Below the pieces are notes generated by a model that was not told the origin of the DNA, made no database searches, and saw only the letters and a list, made by a program, of their open reading frames with translations. Shown piece after piece: positions 1 through 7,824 of a DNA stretch of 64,000 bases (position 1 is its first letter; each line of letters opens with the position of its first letter). This DNA is from a virus. Location: positions 1 to 64,000 of the IMG/VR virus record IMGVR_UViG_3300017991_000012; one strand, given 5' to 3'. The translations under genes were made by a program, and so were the position numbers.

Positions 1-115
1 CATAGTCCTGGTGATAGAATCTGAACTCCCAATCGAGCAGACCGAATTTCTTTCTGTAGTACAGCGCCCATTTCTTGAATTGCAAAAACTCCGACCTCGA
101 TGTGGTCTTCGCCAT
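1..115 (-). CDS. N-terminal part of an unknown protein, cut by the window edge
   Basis: The reading frame opens at an ATG at 115 and stays open for 38 codons to the left edge, so only the N-terminus is visible. It begins MAKTTSRSEFLQ and is rich in basic and aromatic residues. The start lies about 23 nt after the predicted transcription start of the promoter at 145-173, with a weak purine-rich site (GGCTGAG) in front. It is therefore the first gene of a new transcription unit after the terminator at 183-212. No family can be assigned from this fragment. Confidence 0.6.
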   Translation of the reverse strand, partial: MAKTTSRSEFLQFKKWALYYRKKFGLLDWEFRFYHQDY

Positions 116-144
116 GCTCAGCCGCTTTGCAGCTACCCGCCTAC

Positions 145-173
145 AGTATGCGGCTGGCCTATGGCTTTGTCAA
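145..173 (-). promoter_or_regulatory. Sigma-70 promoter P0
   Basis: On the minus strand TTGACA (173-168) is followed after 17 bp by CATACT (150-145). It lies just beyond the terminator at 183-212 and in front of the partial gene starting at 115. It lacks the CAC before TTGACA and the start-site motif shared by other promoters here. Confidence 0.6.
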
Positions 174-182
174 CCTTGGCCG

Positions 183-212
183 AAAAAAAGCCCGGCCTAC
201 AAGGCCGGGCAC
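183..212 (-). terminator. Rho-independent terminator
   Basis: On the minus strand the perfect stem GCCCGGCC/GGCCGGGC (210-190) is followed directly by seven T residues (189-183). It closes the terminase-lipoprotein unit about 30 nt after the lipoprotein stop codon. Confidence 0.92.
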
Positions 213-242
213 GGGGAAAGTGGAATGGCCATGGCAAGCCAC

Positions 243-674
243 TCACTCATTCTGTCTGTCGTTCAGCGCATAGTGATATGCACCTCGCTTCATCCCTCTG
301 CAAAAAGCCACCATTCGCTTTATGTTCTTCGATCCCACTGCGACAGTCTGCACCCGCTGCAGGCTGACAGCTGCCAGAATATCTGCCGGCACCCACTGCC
401 AGTCCTTCGGCACCAACGCTACGAGCTTACTCGTCAGCACCGTCCCAGTCAAGGCCGCGACCTGGCCGCCTTCCAGGAACTTGATCACCTTCTCGCACGT
501 CTGTTCAATCTGCTGCTTTCGCTTTTCTACCTTCGCCTGGTCGATGGCATCGAGCCATATCGTGGCCCCGATGTCGCCTGCGTCACGCAACGTGCTCCGC
601 TGCGCGTTCATACTCGGCTGGCGGCAGCCACACAGGCAGACAGCCATCAGCACCAGTACAGCGATCTTCCTCAT
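243..674 (-). CDS. Putative lipoprotein
   Basis: A 143-residue protein with a signal peptidase II signal: Met-Arg-Lys, a hydrophobic stretch, then a lipobox ending LCGC with the acylated Cys at about residue 17. The mature part is helical and charged with no recognised domain. I chose the ATG at 674 rather than an upstream one because AAAGGAGG sits 7 nt before it. It is the last gene before the terminator at 183-212 and follows a tiny membrane ORF with one base between. A membrane or lysis-related role is possible but nothing shows it. Confidence 0.8.
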   Translation of the reverse strand: MRKIAVLVLMAVCLCGCRQPSMNAQRSTLRDAGDIGATIWLDAIDQAKVEKRKQQIEQTCEKVIKFLEGGQVAALTGTVLTSKLVALVPKDWQWVPADILAAVSLQRVQTVAVGSKNIKRMVAFCRGMKRGAYHYALNDRQNE

Positions 675-675
675 C

Positions 676-786
676 CTATCCCTCCTTTCCATTCCGATCA
701 CCAAGCGCCTTCCTGAGCGCTTTTGAACAACAAAACCACCATATGCTTGCGAATATCAAGCCTGCTAGAAATCCTAATGGAAACAT
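676..786 (-). CDS. Small single-span membrane protein (36 aa)
   Basis: This short ORF starts MFPLGFLAGLIFASIWWF, a single transmembrane span, and ends in a short basic tail. It has an excellent ribosome binding site (AAAGGAGGTGG before the ATG at 786). Its last codons contain the Shine-Dalgarno site of the lipoprotein gene, which starts one base after its stop, so the two are translationally linked. Size and topology fit a minimal holin or spanin partner, but that is only a guess. Confidence 0.65.
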   Translation of the reverse strand: MFPLGFLAGLIFASIWWFCCSKALRKALGDRNGKEG

Positions 787-827
787 GGCCCACCTCCTTT
801 CCATGCCTCCATTGTAGCCATCAGCAT

Positions 828-2270
828 CTAGCCCGTCATCCTCATTCTCAGCCTGGCCGGCGCCAAGCTCGCGTGGATGCTCGTCACCGGATCTACCAGG
901 TCGTCGTGTTCGTCAGGATCGTCGATCGTCTTTGCCTGCTCGACCCAGGTCTCTGCCAGTGGTATGTTCGCTATTTTCAAGCGTTTGGCTCCGCCGCAGG
1001 CTTTCAGCATCCTGTACAGCCTGCGTTCCTTCGGATCTTTAGGCGTGTACCTGTGGACATACACATCGTGCTGCTGCGTCTCGTCCAGCCAATCCTCGAT
1101 GTCAGCCGCCAGCTCCTCCTGGAAGCCGATGCTTTCCACCACATATCCCGTGATCTTGTCCTGGCCGATCCAGTCTTTCAGCGCATCCAGGTGATTCGGA
1201 ATCGCGATCTTCTCCCTGAACAGATCCAGAATGTGATACTCTTCCAGGTCTTCAGGGCCTCTGATGCCGACCATCGCAAACGCCGTGAAGTCCGCATCGT
1301 CTGTCAGGCTCTTCGCCAGGTCGATACCGACCCAGATTTCCTTGAACTGACCAATGTCGGCTCTCGTGAACGGGCTGAAGTCATGCAGCATCGCGTCCAG
1401 GAACGCCGCCAGCTGGCCTGCAGTCAGCGGCATGCCCATGAATTCCTGGTTGAAAAACGCCTCACCCATCTCCTCCCGGCGCTTGTGCAGCACCGCCGTA
1501 GGCTTATGCTCCTCCCACGTGCTCTGGTCGTGCGCGTCCAATGCCTTGAAGCTCTCGCCCCTGTTCTGCTTGATCCGCTTGGCCAGGATCATGTGCTGAT
1601 GAATTAGGTTGCCGATGCAGAAGAACACGCAGTCATTTGCCGCGCCGCCCATGAGCGCGGTATGGAACCACTGCCAGTTCTTCTCCCTGCGCTTTTCCGT
1701 CACCACGTCCTGGTAGTCCTCAAGGTCATCGCAGACAATCACCTGCGGTCTGAAGCCCATGCGCATCCAGCCACGTACGCGCCCTCGCAGGTGCGTGGCC
1801 CTGATGTGCACGCCGTTGTTGAATGCCAGATAGCCCTCGCGCCACGGACTTCCACGCAGATTCCCGTAGTGCTCCAGAATCAACTCGTTCTGCTCGAACT
1901 CGGTCTGGATTTCCTTCAGCCAATCGTTTGCAAGACCGAGCGTGTTGCAGCAGATGGTGATAAAGCGCCTTCCGTATTTCTCGACCTCGCACGTCCACAT
2001 CGTCGGCGCCACTACCGCAGCCAGCGTGCTCTTCGCCCATTCTCTCGGCCCGGCAACGTCCGCCGCCTCCATTGCACTCAGCTTGTCGTCGAGGTAGTAA
2101 TGGAGGCTGCTCTGCGTCTCGGTCGTGAACCGGTGCGGCATAAAGTATCTGCCCCACAGGAGAACGCTTTTCTTCGCGTCCTCCAGTTCCAGCAAGTCCA
2201 TCTGTTCTTCGGCTTGGACAAGCCGCGACAACTGCTCTTCGTCCACGTATGCCGGCTCCTGTACAACCAT
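828..2270 (-). CDS. terL: Terminase large subunit
   Basis: A 480-residue DNA-packaging motor. The N-terminal ATPase has a Walker A of the phage type, GPREWAKST (residues 74-82), and Walker B VIVCDDLED (177-185). The C-terminal RNase H-like nuclease shows the catalytic acid pattern: Asp in VGIDLAKS (317), Asp/Asp around DDADF (324-327), Glu in VVESIGF (379) and the late DDLVD near 460. Length and motif order fit the family. The ATG at 2270 follows the stop of the upstream 53-aa gene by one base. Capsid genes should follow downstream, outside the window. Confidence 0.95.
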   Translation of the reverse strand: MVVQEPAYVDEEQLSRLVQAEEQMDLLELEDAKKSVLLWGRYFMPHRFTTETQSSLHYYLDDKLSAMEAADVAGPREWAKSTLAAVVAPTMWTCEVEKYGRRFITICCNTLGLANDWLKEIQTEFEQNELILEHYGNLRGSPWREGYLAFNNGVHIRATHLRGRVRGWMRMGFRPQVIVCDDLEDYQDVVTEKRREKNWQWFHTALMGGAANDCVFFCIGNLIHQHMILAKRIKQNRGESFKALDAHDQSTWEEHKPTAVLHKRREEMGEAFFNQEFMGMPLTAGQLAAFLDAMLHDFSPFTRADIGQFKEIWVGIDLAKSLTDDADFTAFAMVGIRGPEDLEEYHILDLFREKIAIPNHLDALKDWIGQDKITGYVVESIGFQEELAADIEDWLDETQQHDVYVHRYTPKDPKERRLYRMLKACGGAKRLKIANIPLAETWVEQAKTIDDPDEHDDLVDPVTSIHASLAPARLRMRMTG

Positions 2271-2271
2271 C

Positions 2272-2433
2272 CTAGCCCCGTTTGCGTTTGCGCTTCAGAT
2301 AGGCCTTCCATTCGCTTTCGGCAATAGCCCGTCTTTGGCTGACAGGATATTCCTTCACCATCGTCGGGTTGCCCATGAACCTGCGGATGAACTCGCGCTT
2401 GCTCTCGCTCGATCTTGGTTTCGGTATTGGCAT
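2272..2433 (-). CDS. Small basic protein upstream of terL (53 aa)
   Basis: It begins MPIPKPRSSESKREF and contains a GNPTMVKEYP segment, then a basic Arg/Lys tail. This layout (MPxPKP, a Met-rich middle, a Tyr-Pro motif) recurs in small phage proteins found near head and packaging genes, but no function is known to me. The ATG at 2433 has GGAGG 6 nt upstream. Its stop TAG is one base before the terminase ATG, so the two are probably translationally coupled. Confidence 0.75.
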   Translation of the reverse strand: MPIPKPRSSESKREFIRRFMGNPTMVKEYPVSQRRAIAESEWKAYLKRKRKRG

Positions 2434-2442
2434 CGCATCCTC

Positions 2443-2610
2443 CTATATAAGCCATTCGAGTGTGATCAGAGCCGCCGCGGACCCAGAGAATATCATCAGA
2501 TGTGTACCTGATACGTCCTTGTTTCGCCATAGCGCTTCGCTGATTTGGATGCCATAGAGAATAGTGCCCCACAGCGCCAGGCCCTTGAGAATGGCCAATG
2601 CGACTACCAT
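2443..2610 (-). CDS. Small two-span membrane protein (55 aa)
   Basis: Two hydrophobic segments (residues 2-20 and about 37-55) flank a short charged loop containing EALWRNKD. The start at 2610 has a strong GGAGGGATGGA site. It is the first gene after the hairpin at 2637-2663. The topology resembles small class II holins, but membrane proteins of this size are common in phages and no lysis enzyme is visible nearby. Confidence 0.7.
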   Translation of the reverse strand: MVVALAILKGLALWGTILYGIQISEALWRNKDVSGTHLMIFSGSAAALITLEWLI

Positions 2611-2636
2611 TCCATCCCTCCTGTCAATAAAATGCC

Positions 2637-2663
2637 GGGAGTGGCCGGACGAGGACCACTCCC
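2637..2663 (-). terminator. Possible weak terminator hairpin
   Basis: An 8-bp perfect stem GGGAGTGG/CCACTCCC with an 11-nt loop lies between the clamp-like gene and the next ORF. The trailing sequence GGCATTTTATT is only a poor U tract, so read-through into the terminase genes is likely. Confidence 0.4.
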
Positions 2664-2688
2664 AGCAACCGCCTAAGCGGAGGACGTG

Positions 2689-3846
2689 TCATGCAGCTTG
2701 TGCGTTCGCGCAGCTGTCGCATTTCCTGCTTTCGCCCGTATGCTCGCCGCCGCAGATCGCGCAGTACTTCCGGCCCAGTTCCTTCGCCTGCTTCCTGCAG
2801 TCCTTGTCGCAGTGATCCTTGTGCCAGTTGTCCAGCTGCTTCCCGCACCACTGGCAGTATCGGATCGTCTCTCCCTTCTCCACATTATGCTTCTTCGGCC
2901 TGCTCTTCTCAACCTGTTTTTTCTCCACGGCCAGGACCTTCTTTGTCCGTCGTGCGCGGATGTCATCCATCGATGGCCATGTGTCCTTCACATTCACTGG
3001 CATGATCAGGTGCGACCACGGACCTTCCTTGATCCGCATCGGTGCGCCATCGGTCTTGATTTCCAGCACGGCCTCGACGTCGTAGATCTTCGATAGCGCT
3101 TCGCTCACGTACTTCCAGTTCAGCTTGACTGCCTTCGGTCTCGGCCTGCTCACCTCTGCCGTCAGGCCAATATCCACGTCCGTCTTCGGATCATCAGCGT
3201 CAAAGCTCGTGACGTACATCTTGCCCTTGTCGGCCTCGACGTTCACCGCATGCGTCTCGCTGCTGGCGATATTGCCCGCGACCTTCAGTGCCGCAATGGC
3301 CTCCTTCACCGCAAACTTGTAGCTGCCATCGTAGCTTTTCGGGACGATCGTCGTGTACCGTGGGAACTTGCCCTCTATGACGTCGATCATCTTCGGCTTG
3401 CCCTGATTGACTGTCACCGCTGCTCCGGTGCCGCTCACCTGTAGTTTGTGCTCGCACCTGCAGCTGTTGTCCGCTCCGCAGCTCTTGCACATGCCGTGCT
3501 CGTCCCAGCCTTCGTACTTTAGATGTTTCTCCATCTGTGCCAGGTCGGTGTCGATGTAGATCGCCACCATGTCGTCTTTCTTGACCTTGATCGACTTCAG
3601 CTGCTTGGCGTTACATACGACGTCCGCATGCGACACCTCGTCGCACTTGACGCTGTGCGGCTTGTGCACGGTGTACAGGCTCAGCCTGTGCGTGTCGGTC
3701 GCCACAAACTGCACCTTGCTCGGCGTGAGATGGATCAGAATACCCGCCAGCGGCCAACGACTTCTGCCCTTGCATGTCGCGAATTCGACTTTTTTTATCG
3801 CCTCCTTCCACACCTTTGCCTCCAACTCCACCATTGCCTTTGCCAT
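2689..3846 (-). CDS. DnaN-like sliding clamp with zinc-finger insertions
   Basis: A 385-residue protein resembling the bacterial beta clamp. FVATDTHRLSLY (residues 47-58) matches the clamp signature around THRL, and the segment VLEIKTDGAPMRIK leading to HLIMPV resembles the last clamp domain. Two additions are unusual. A Cys cluster (CKSC, then CRCEH, about residues 120-133) interrupts the first half. The last 56 residues hold two more CxxC-type modules (YCQWC with a distal HxxHCxxxC, and CAIC with CDSC). The ATG at 3846 has GGAGGAGG upstream; the frame is open further up but lacks a start signal there. Role: probably tethering a replication or repair enzyme to DNA. Confidence 0.75.
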   Translation of the reverse strand: MAKAMVELEAKVWKEAIKKVEFATCKGRSRWPLAGILIHLTPSKVQFVATDTHRLSLYTVHKPHSVKCDEVSHADVVCNAKQLKSIKVKKDDMVAIYIDTDLAQMEKHLKYEGWDEHGMCKSCGADNSCRCEHKLQVSGTGAAVTVNQGKPKMIDVIEGKFPRYTTIVPKSYDGSYKFAVKEAIAALKVAGNIASSETHAVNVEADKGKMYVTSFDADDPKTDVDIGLTAEVSRPRPKAVKLNWKYVSEALSKIYDVEAVLEIKTDGAPMRIKEGPWSHLIMPVNVKDTWPSMDDIRARRTKKVLAVEKKQVEKSRPKKHNVEKGETIRYCQWCGKQLDNWHKDHCDKDCRKQAKELGRKYCAICGGEHTGESRKCDSCANAQAA

Positions 3847-3866
3847 GATCAGTCCTCCGCCTCCTC

Positions 3867-4475
3867 CTAGAACAACGTCCCGTTCTCGACGTAGAAGCCC
3901 CGCTGCTTCCACGACCAATGCTCGACTTCCAATCCTGCTTTCTCGAATCTCGCGCCAAGATCCTGCCACCGATGGCAATCTGGTGGCTCGCTCTCGCTGC
4001 ACATGATCGCCACCACGCCCTTGTCGCACATCTTCCTCACCTTCAGCACTCCTTCGAGCCTCTGAACCTCCGTCCACTCGTGCAGCCCTCCAAGCACTTT
4101 CCCCATCCACACGTACTCGATCTCGCCCAGCTCGATCGCATCCATCAGCGCTGGCCTGTTGAATTCCGGACGCCATCGGCTGTAGGGCCTGCTCCTCACA
4201 TCCACCAAGACCTTCACCTTGAACCTTTGCAGAATCCCCACCAGCTCTGCAAGCGGACGATTCCCGTACCCGATCGTCAGAATCTGCATCGTCTTCGTCC
4301 TTTCCTCATCGACCTCGATGCTCTCCAGATACTCCTCCGCACTCTCTCGCTCTCCCGGCGAGATTTCACGCTTCACTCTCAGTCTCGGTCCGTTCGACTT
4401 GCCTTCTTGCCAGGCTTTCCTGGCATGCATCGCTCTCTGCCATGCTTCGTATGGAAGCTTTATCTCGGTAGGCAT
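3867..4475 (-). CDS. DUF488 family protein
   Basis: A 202-residue protein. From about residue 60 it carries the DUF488 hallmarks: the opening strand QILTIGYGNRP, the VDVRSRPYS loop, and late in the protein MCSESEPPDCHR with the Cys-His pair. The first 60 residues are a charged extension. The start at 4475 has GGGAGAGG upstream and lies about 25 nt after the predicted start site of promoter P1. DUF488 proteins are widespread in bacteria with an unsettled function; the conserved Cys/Arg hint at a nucleic-acid or redox role. Confidence 0.85.
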   Translation of the reverse strand: MPTEIKLPYEAWQRAMHARKAWQEGKSNGPRLRVKREISPGERESAEEYLESIEVDEERTKTMQILTIGYGNRPLAELVGILQRFKVKVLVDVRSRPYSRWRPEFNRPALMDAIELGEIEYVWMGKVLGGLHEWTEVQRLEGVLKVRKMCDKGVVAIMCSESEPPDCHRWQDLGARFEKAGLEVEHWSWKQRGFYVENGTLF

Positions 4476-4505
4476 CGCCTCTCCCTGTGGGTCCAAGACG
4501 TATTG

Positions 4506-4534
4506 AGTATACCCCACACGTCTCACTTTGTCAA
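4506..4534 (-). promoter_or_regulatory. Sigma-70 promoter P1
   Basis: CACTTGACA (box 4534-4529), 17-bp spacer, TATACT (4511-4506). Five bases after the -10 box comes CGTCTTGG, the start-site motif found at four other promoters here (as TGTCTTG). It drives the DUF488 gene and the clamp-like gene. Confidence 0.88.
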
Positions 4535-4556
4535 GTGGATTCGGAGCTTTTTCGTC

Positions 4557-5000
4557 TCAATCGCCTCGCTGTGCCTTGACGTAGTACCACTCCTTCCAGC
4601 ATGGGCTATCGTGGTGCGCGTTGTTGATCGCCAGCTCCTGTCCTCGCTTGTAAATCTTGAAGCTGCACTCGGTCTTGGGCAAGATCTCGCGCAAAAGTTC
4701 CTGGCCTTCGTGGCAGCCGTGGAAGACCTTCATCCCGCTTTGTCCTCTCCATCCGAAGTTATCCACACGCACGATCCAGCCGCCAGTGCTGCCTGCATCA
4801 ATGTCTTTCATAACCTCAGTCAGCTCGTCGCACAGGTACTCCCACTCGAATCTGATCAGATCCGGATCTTCGCACGCCTTCCTAAACGCCTCGTCGTCTG
4901 TCAGCGTCGGATCCTGCTCCTGCAAATACTCAGCCTGCTGCCTGGCGATCTCGCACGTGTCCCAGACCAGAATCGGCTTCTCTTCAGTTGCTGTCGTCAT
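4557..5000 (-). CDS. Unknown acidic protein (147 aa)
   Basis: Starts MTTATEEKPILVW with GGGGGAAAG upstream of the ATG at 5000. The N-terminal half is helical and acidic, the C-terminal half richer in Gly/Trp with strand-like segments. It overlaps the upstream gene by 17 nt and ends 23 nt before promoter P1, so it is the last gene of the 7.7-4.6 kb unit. I do not recognise a family. Confidence 0.75.
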   Translation of the reverse strand: MTTATEEKPILVWDTCEIARQQAEYLQEQDPTLTDDEAFRKACEDPDLIRFEWEYLCDELTEVMKDIDAGSTGGWIVRVDNFGWRGQSGMKVFHGCHEGQELLREILPKTECSFKIYKRGQELAINNAHHDSPCWKEWYYVKAQRGD

Positions 5001-5457
5001 CGTCTTTCCCCCAATGCTCGTCATGGATCTTGCTAGCCACCTGTTCCGCCTCCTGGAGCGTGTCGAATACACCAACCTCCAGCGGCTCTGTCGCGTTGCT
5101 CTCGTATTCGTCCTTGCCGTCGGTCACCGTGATTTTCTCGACCTCGACCCATACCTTGTATCGTGTCTCGATCTTCTCCTCTGGCTCTTCCGCAGTCTGC
5201 GCCACAACCGCCTGTGCCTTCCTGTACGCATCCTCCTCGCCTTCTGAAGGCACGATGCCGTACTTCATGTCGCTCTCGACCGTCTGTTCCATCAGGTAGA
5301 TCAATGCCTCAAGCAGCTCAGGCGCCACCCGAAACACTGGCGGTAGCTGATCGACGATCGCATGTGACAGGTTCGGCGCATCGTCCGGATCAACGCATGC
5401 GGTCTCGCATACCAGGATCTCTTGAATGCGCTCGCTCAATTCCGTTTGCGTGCTCAT
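4984..5457 (-). CDS. Unknown acidic protein (157 aa)
   Basis: Begins MSTQTELSERIQEIL. The first 100 residues are helical, including VFRVAPELLEALIYLMEQ; then comes a strand-rich part (YKVWVEVEKITV) and a very acidic tail. The ATG at 5457 overlaps the stop of the preceding gene as ATGA, indicating coupled translation. No function assigned. Confidence 0.78.
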   Translation of the reverse strand: MSTQTELSERIQEILVCETACVDPDDAPNLSHAIVDQLPPVFRVAPELLEALIYLMEQTVESDMKYGIVPSEGEEDAYRKAQAVVAQTAEEPEEKIETRYKVWVEVEKITVTDGKDEYESNATEPLEVGVFDTLQEAEQVASKIHDEHWGKDDDDSN

Positions 5458-5714
5458 GCGTTGCCCCTTTCCTTCTTCTCCGTCTCTACGGCGTTTTTTG
5501 CCCTTCGGTGAATTGCCTCGACAAGATCTGCAGTATGCTGCAGATTGATCATCCGCAGCGTGGAGTTGATTGTCTTCATTTCCGCGAGTGCTTCAGCCGA
5601 TTCCGTTGGTGAACCTTGGGCGCGTTCTGCGCTCTGCATCAATCTCCACATGCGCCGACTGAATGCCTCAAGGCAATGGGCAGTGACCGCAAAGTGTTCC
5701 CGTTCGCTAATCAT
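5454..5714 (-). CDS. Unknown small helical protein (86 aa)
   Basis: I start it at the ATG at 5714 (MISEREHFAVTAHC) because this ATG overlaps the stop of the upstream gene as ATGA. The protein is helical and charged and ends KKERGNA. It is part of a run of overlapping small genes from 7.7 to 4.6 kb. No domain recognised. Confidence 0.75.
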   Translation of the reverse strand: MISEREHFAVTAHCLEAFSRRMWRLMQSAERAQGSPTESAEALAEMKTINSTLRMINLQHTADLVEAIHRRAKNAVETEKKERGNA

Positions 5715-6013
5715 TGGCTGTGCTCCTTTCCTTCGGCTTTGGCGATAGCAGAGCGCGTTTCTTGCGCATACGCAGCCAGCTGCATAGCCAGCGCTTCCTG
5801 CTCCTTTGGCTCTATCCATCCTCCTGAGCAAAGTTGTTGGGCCGCTGCATCCATTACGGCTTGCGCATTCTTGCATGCCTCAAGCACTTCCGGCGCGGCC
5901 TCGATCAACCTCGATGCCTTTGTGGCATCGGCAAGCGACCGTCCGTTGTCGAGAGAGACCTTGCAGCCGAACGTCCCGCCAGCGTACTCGATCTCCATCG
6001 CCTTCATTTTCAT
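5711..6013 (-). CDS. Unknown protein (100 aa)
   Basis: Starts MKMKAMEIEYAGG after AGGAGGACGAG. It contains DATKASRLIEAAPEVLEAC, a helical motif seen in many small phage proteins of unknown role. Its stop overlaps the next start (ATGA). No catalytic motif. Confidence 0.78.
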   Translation of the reverse strand: MKMKAMEIEYAGGTFGCKVSLDNGRSLADATKASRLIEAAPEVLEACKNAQAVMDAAAQQLCSGGWIEPKEQEALAMQLAAYAQETRSAIAKAEGKEHSQ

Positions 6014-6022
6014 CTCGTCCTC

Positions 6023-6229
6023 CTAGTAATGCGGCATACCGTGCCGCTTGCACATGGCCTTGCGGCCCTTCAGATTATACGGCAGCTGTCTCGTCAGCTC
6101 CCGTCTGTCCACCGGGTACTCGCCGCGCTCTGGGTCAAGCACGATCGGCAGCTTGCATCGCAGCGATCGCACCCACGTCACCAATATCCAGTCTTTCTTG
6201 TCTCGCTTGAGCCAGTAGCGCAGATCCAT
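6023..6229 (-). CDS. Unknown small basic protein (68 aa)
   Basis: MDLRYWLKRDKKDW at the start, AGGAGGACAACG before the ATG at 6229. It is strongly basic with a C-terminal CKRHGMPHY. It may bind nucleic acid but has no recognised domain. Confidence 0.72.
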   Translation of the reverse strand: MDLRYWLKRDKKDWILVTWVRSLRCKLPIVLDPERGEYPVDRRELTRQLPYNLKGRKAMCKRHGMPHY

Positions 6230-6239
6230 CGTTGTCCTC

Positions 6240-6671
6240 CTAGCCCCATTCTGCGGCTTCCACCTGAGGAAGCCTGCTCGTGATCCTGTGCGCCATCTCG
6301 TCTGACATCCGCTGCAACTGGCTGTACAGCGCCATCTGTGGTATGTTGCCCTCGCTGCATTGATAGATCAGACAGCGTAGCGCCTGGTACGCCTGGTGAA
6401 TCGTCGGGCTGGCCACCGCTTCATACTCGTATTCCTTGTCCTTGCCGTCCTCATCAACCGGACCAGGCACCTGGCCACTGTCGATGCAGTCAGGATAACG
6501 CTGCCTGATCGCTTCCCGGTTCAGGTTCCAGACACGGGTCCAGAACTGCTGCTGCTGCTCACGGTCCTGCATCTGTGGCCACGCCCGAAGTGGCTCACTG
6601 CCCCAGGCATTCCACAGCGCGAACGTCATCAGCTTGTCGATCGTGCTCTTGTCCACTACGTATGCGCTCAT
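6240..6671 (-). CDS. Unknown protein (143 aa)
   Basis: Starts MSAYVVDKSTIDKLMTFALW with GGAGGACGAG upstream. The N-terminus, including LMTFALWNAWG, is predicted helical, followed by a Gln-rich region and an acidic EYEYEAVA segment. Such proteins occur among phage early genes; function unknown. Confidence 0.78.
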   Translation of the reverse strand: MSAYVVDKSTIDKLMTFALWNAWGSEPLRAWPQMQDREQQQQFWTRVWNLNREAIRQRYPDCIDSGQVPGPVDEDGKDKEYEYEAVASPTIHQAYQALRCLIYQCSEGNIPQMALYSQLQRMSDEMAHRITSRLPQVEAAEWG

Positions 6672-6684
6672 CTCGTCCTCCTCC

Positions 6685-6924
6685 CTACGCTCCTGGCGTG
6701 ATCATCTGGCTCCTGAGCACCATCGGCTTGACCACGATCGTCACGCCCGCCTCTGTCTCCAGCGTCCACTCGACTCGGTTCAGATCACAATGCCACGTTC
6801 TGCTCTTGTCCACGTTCACGCCTCGGTTGTTCGCCGCCGCCATGCCGCTCATCATCGCATGGTCCATCTTTTCGAACAGCCAGTGATCCTCCTGCACCTC
6901 GCTGTAGTAATGCAGCAAGTACAT
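6685..6924 (-). CDS. Unknown protein (79 aa)
   Basis: MYLLHYYSEVQEDHW opens the ORF after the junction sequence AGGAGGACGGACG. The C-terminal part alternates hydrophobic and polar residues (VEWTLETEAGVTIVVKPM), suggesting a small beta sheet. No family recognised. Confidence 0.74.
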   Translation of the reverse strand: MYLLHYYSEVQEDHWLFEKMDHAMMSGMAAANNRGVNVDKSRTWHCDLNRVEWTLETEAGVTIVVKPMVLRSQMITPGA

Positions 6925-6935
6925 CGTCCGTCCTC

Positions 6936-7214
6936 CTATCTAAGCCTGCCTTCTCCGAAGTTCTCGCCCTTCAGCGCCTGCGCCATCTGCGTCTCGCGCT
7001 TCATGATCTTATCCCACTCCTGATCGGCCTCGGCCAGCAGCTGCCTGCTCGGTAAACAGCAATGCTCGCTGTAAGCCAACACGTCCTCATCTGGAAATCC
7101 TCGCCCGCCACAGCAGGCGCACTCCTCGCCTTTGCGTTCTGCGTTGGTTCTCTCGTTCAGCTCGTACCTCAGCGCCTCGATCAGATCTCCGAACAGCCTC
7201 GTCTGCCTGTCCAT
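6936..7214 (-). CDS. Small zinc-knuckle protein (92 aa)
   Basis: A helical N-terminus (MDRQTRLFGDLIEALRYEL) precedes ECACCGGRGFP, and a second pair HCC follows near residue 52. The CACCGGRG sequence resembles a DnaJ-type half zinc knuckle. The start at 7214 has GGAGGGAATAGG. Zinc binding is an inference from Cys spacing. Confidence 0.74.
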   Translation of the reverse strand: MDRQTRLFGDLIEALRYELNERTNAERKGEECACCGGRGFPDEDVLAYSEHCCLPSRQLLAEADQEWDKIMKRETQMAQALKGENFGEGRLR

Positions 7215-7215
7215 C

Positions 7216-7479
7216 CTATTCCCTCCCGCTCTTGATGATCGTCTGTGCCATGACCTCGATCACCATGTCCCGAAGCTCTTCCGTCTGCGTCTCGTGGCTC
7301 AGCTCCTCGTCGTCCTCGTCTAGCTTGTCGAAGTACTCGGTCTCGACCCACACGTCCCAGCTCCCGCCTGCCGGGCAGAGAAGCACCTGCAGGTCCATGT
7401 ACGTCTCGCCATGCAGCGCTTCGCTGATCGCATCCGCCGCCGCTTGCGTAATCACGTTCGTCAGCTTGAATCCTGCCAT
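7216..7479 (-). CDS. Unknown acidic protein (87 aa)
   Basis: MAGFKLTNVITQAAADAIS starts after the repeated junction GGAGGACGGACG. It has an acidic middle (DKLDEDDEELSHE). Stop and next start are two bases apart. No recognised domain. Confidence 0.74.
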   Translation of the reverse strand: MAGFKLTNVITQAAADAISEALHGETYMDLQVLLCPAGGSWDVWVETEYFDKLDEDDEELSHETQTEELRDMVIEVMAQTIIKSGRE

Positions 7480-7497
7480 CGTCCGTCCTCCTTTTTT

Positions 7498-7734
7498 CTA
7501 GCAGTTGTAAACGCCGTTGCCCTCACTGTCTTGCACCCACACAGAAATCTCTTCGCCGAAGTTGCTTGAGCGGCTTCCGTTCAGCCAACCATTTGCAAGC
7601 TCGGCCTCGTGGCTCTTCGCACGCTCAATCGCTTCAGCCTCGGTATCGAAAATCTCGCCGTCGTCAGTAACGCCGTCGACTGAGATCATCACAATGTACT
7701 CAAGGTCCTGCTTCTTCTCGTTGGCGTTGGTCAT
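7498..7734 (-). CDS. Unknown small protein, first gene after promoter P2 (78 aa)
   Basis: Start chosen at the ATG at 7734 (MTNANEKKQDLEYIVM), which has CAGGAG upstream and lies about 27 nt after the predicted start site; the frame's earlier start falls inside the promoter. The sequence has a compact alpha/beta look, with EAEAIERAKSHEAEL in the middle. No family. Confidence 0.76.
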   Translation of the reverse strand: MTNANEKKQDLEYIVMISVDGVTDDGEIFDTEAEAIERAKSHEAELANGWLNGSRSSNFGEEISVWVQDSEGNGVYNC

Positions 7735-7767
7735 TTCGTGCTCCTGTGTTGTAACCAAGACATATAT

Positions 7768-7795
7768 ACTATACCACACGGATTCGGTTTGTCAA
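7768..7795 (-). promoter_or_regulatory. Sigma-70 promoter P2
   Basis: CACTTGACA (box 7795-7790), 16-bp spacer, TATAGT (7773-7768). TGTCTTGGTT follows five bases after the -10 box. It drives the run of small genes from 7734 to 4557. Confidence 0.9.
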
Positions 7796-7824
7796 GTGAA
7801 TTTGCCGGGAAATTGTTTTTTCAC

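Noticed and set aside
3847-4176. Extended N-terminus of the clamp-like protein
   Set aside because: The frame is open but the sequence is low-complexity (Arg/Gly/Ala), overlaps the DUF488 gene and lacks a start signal; the ATG at 3846 has a perfect one.
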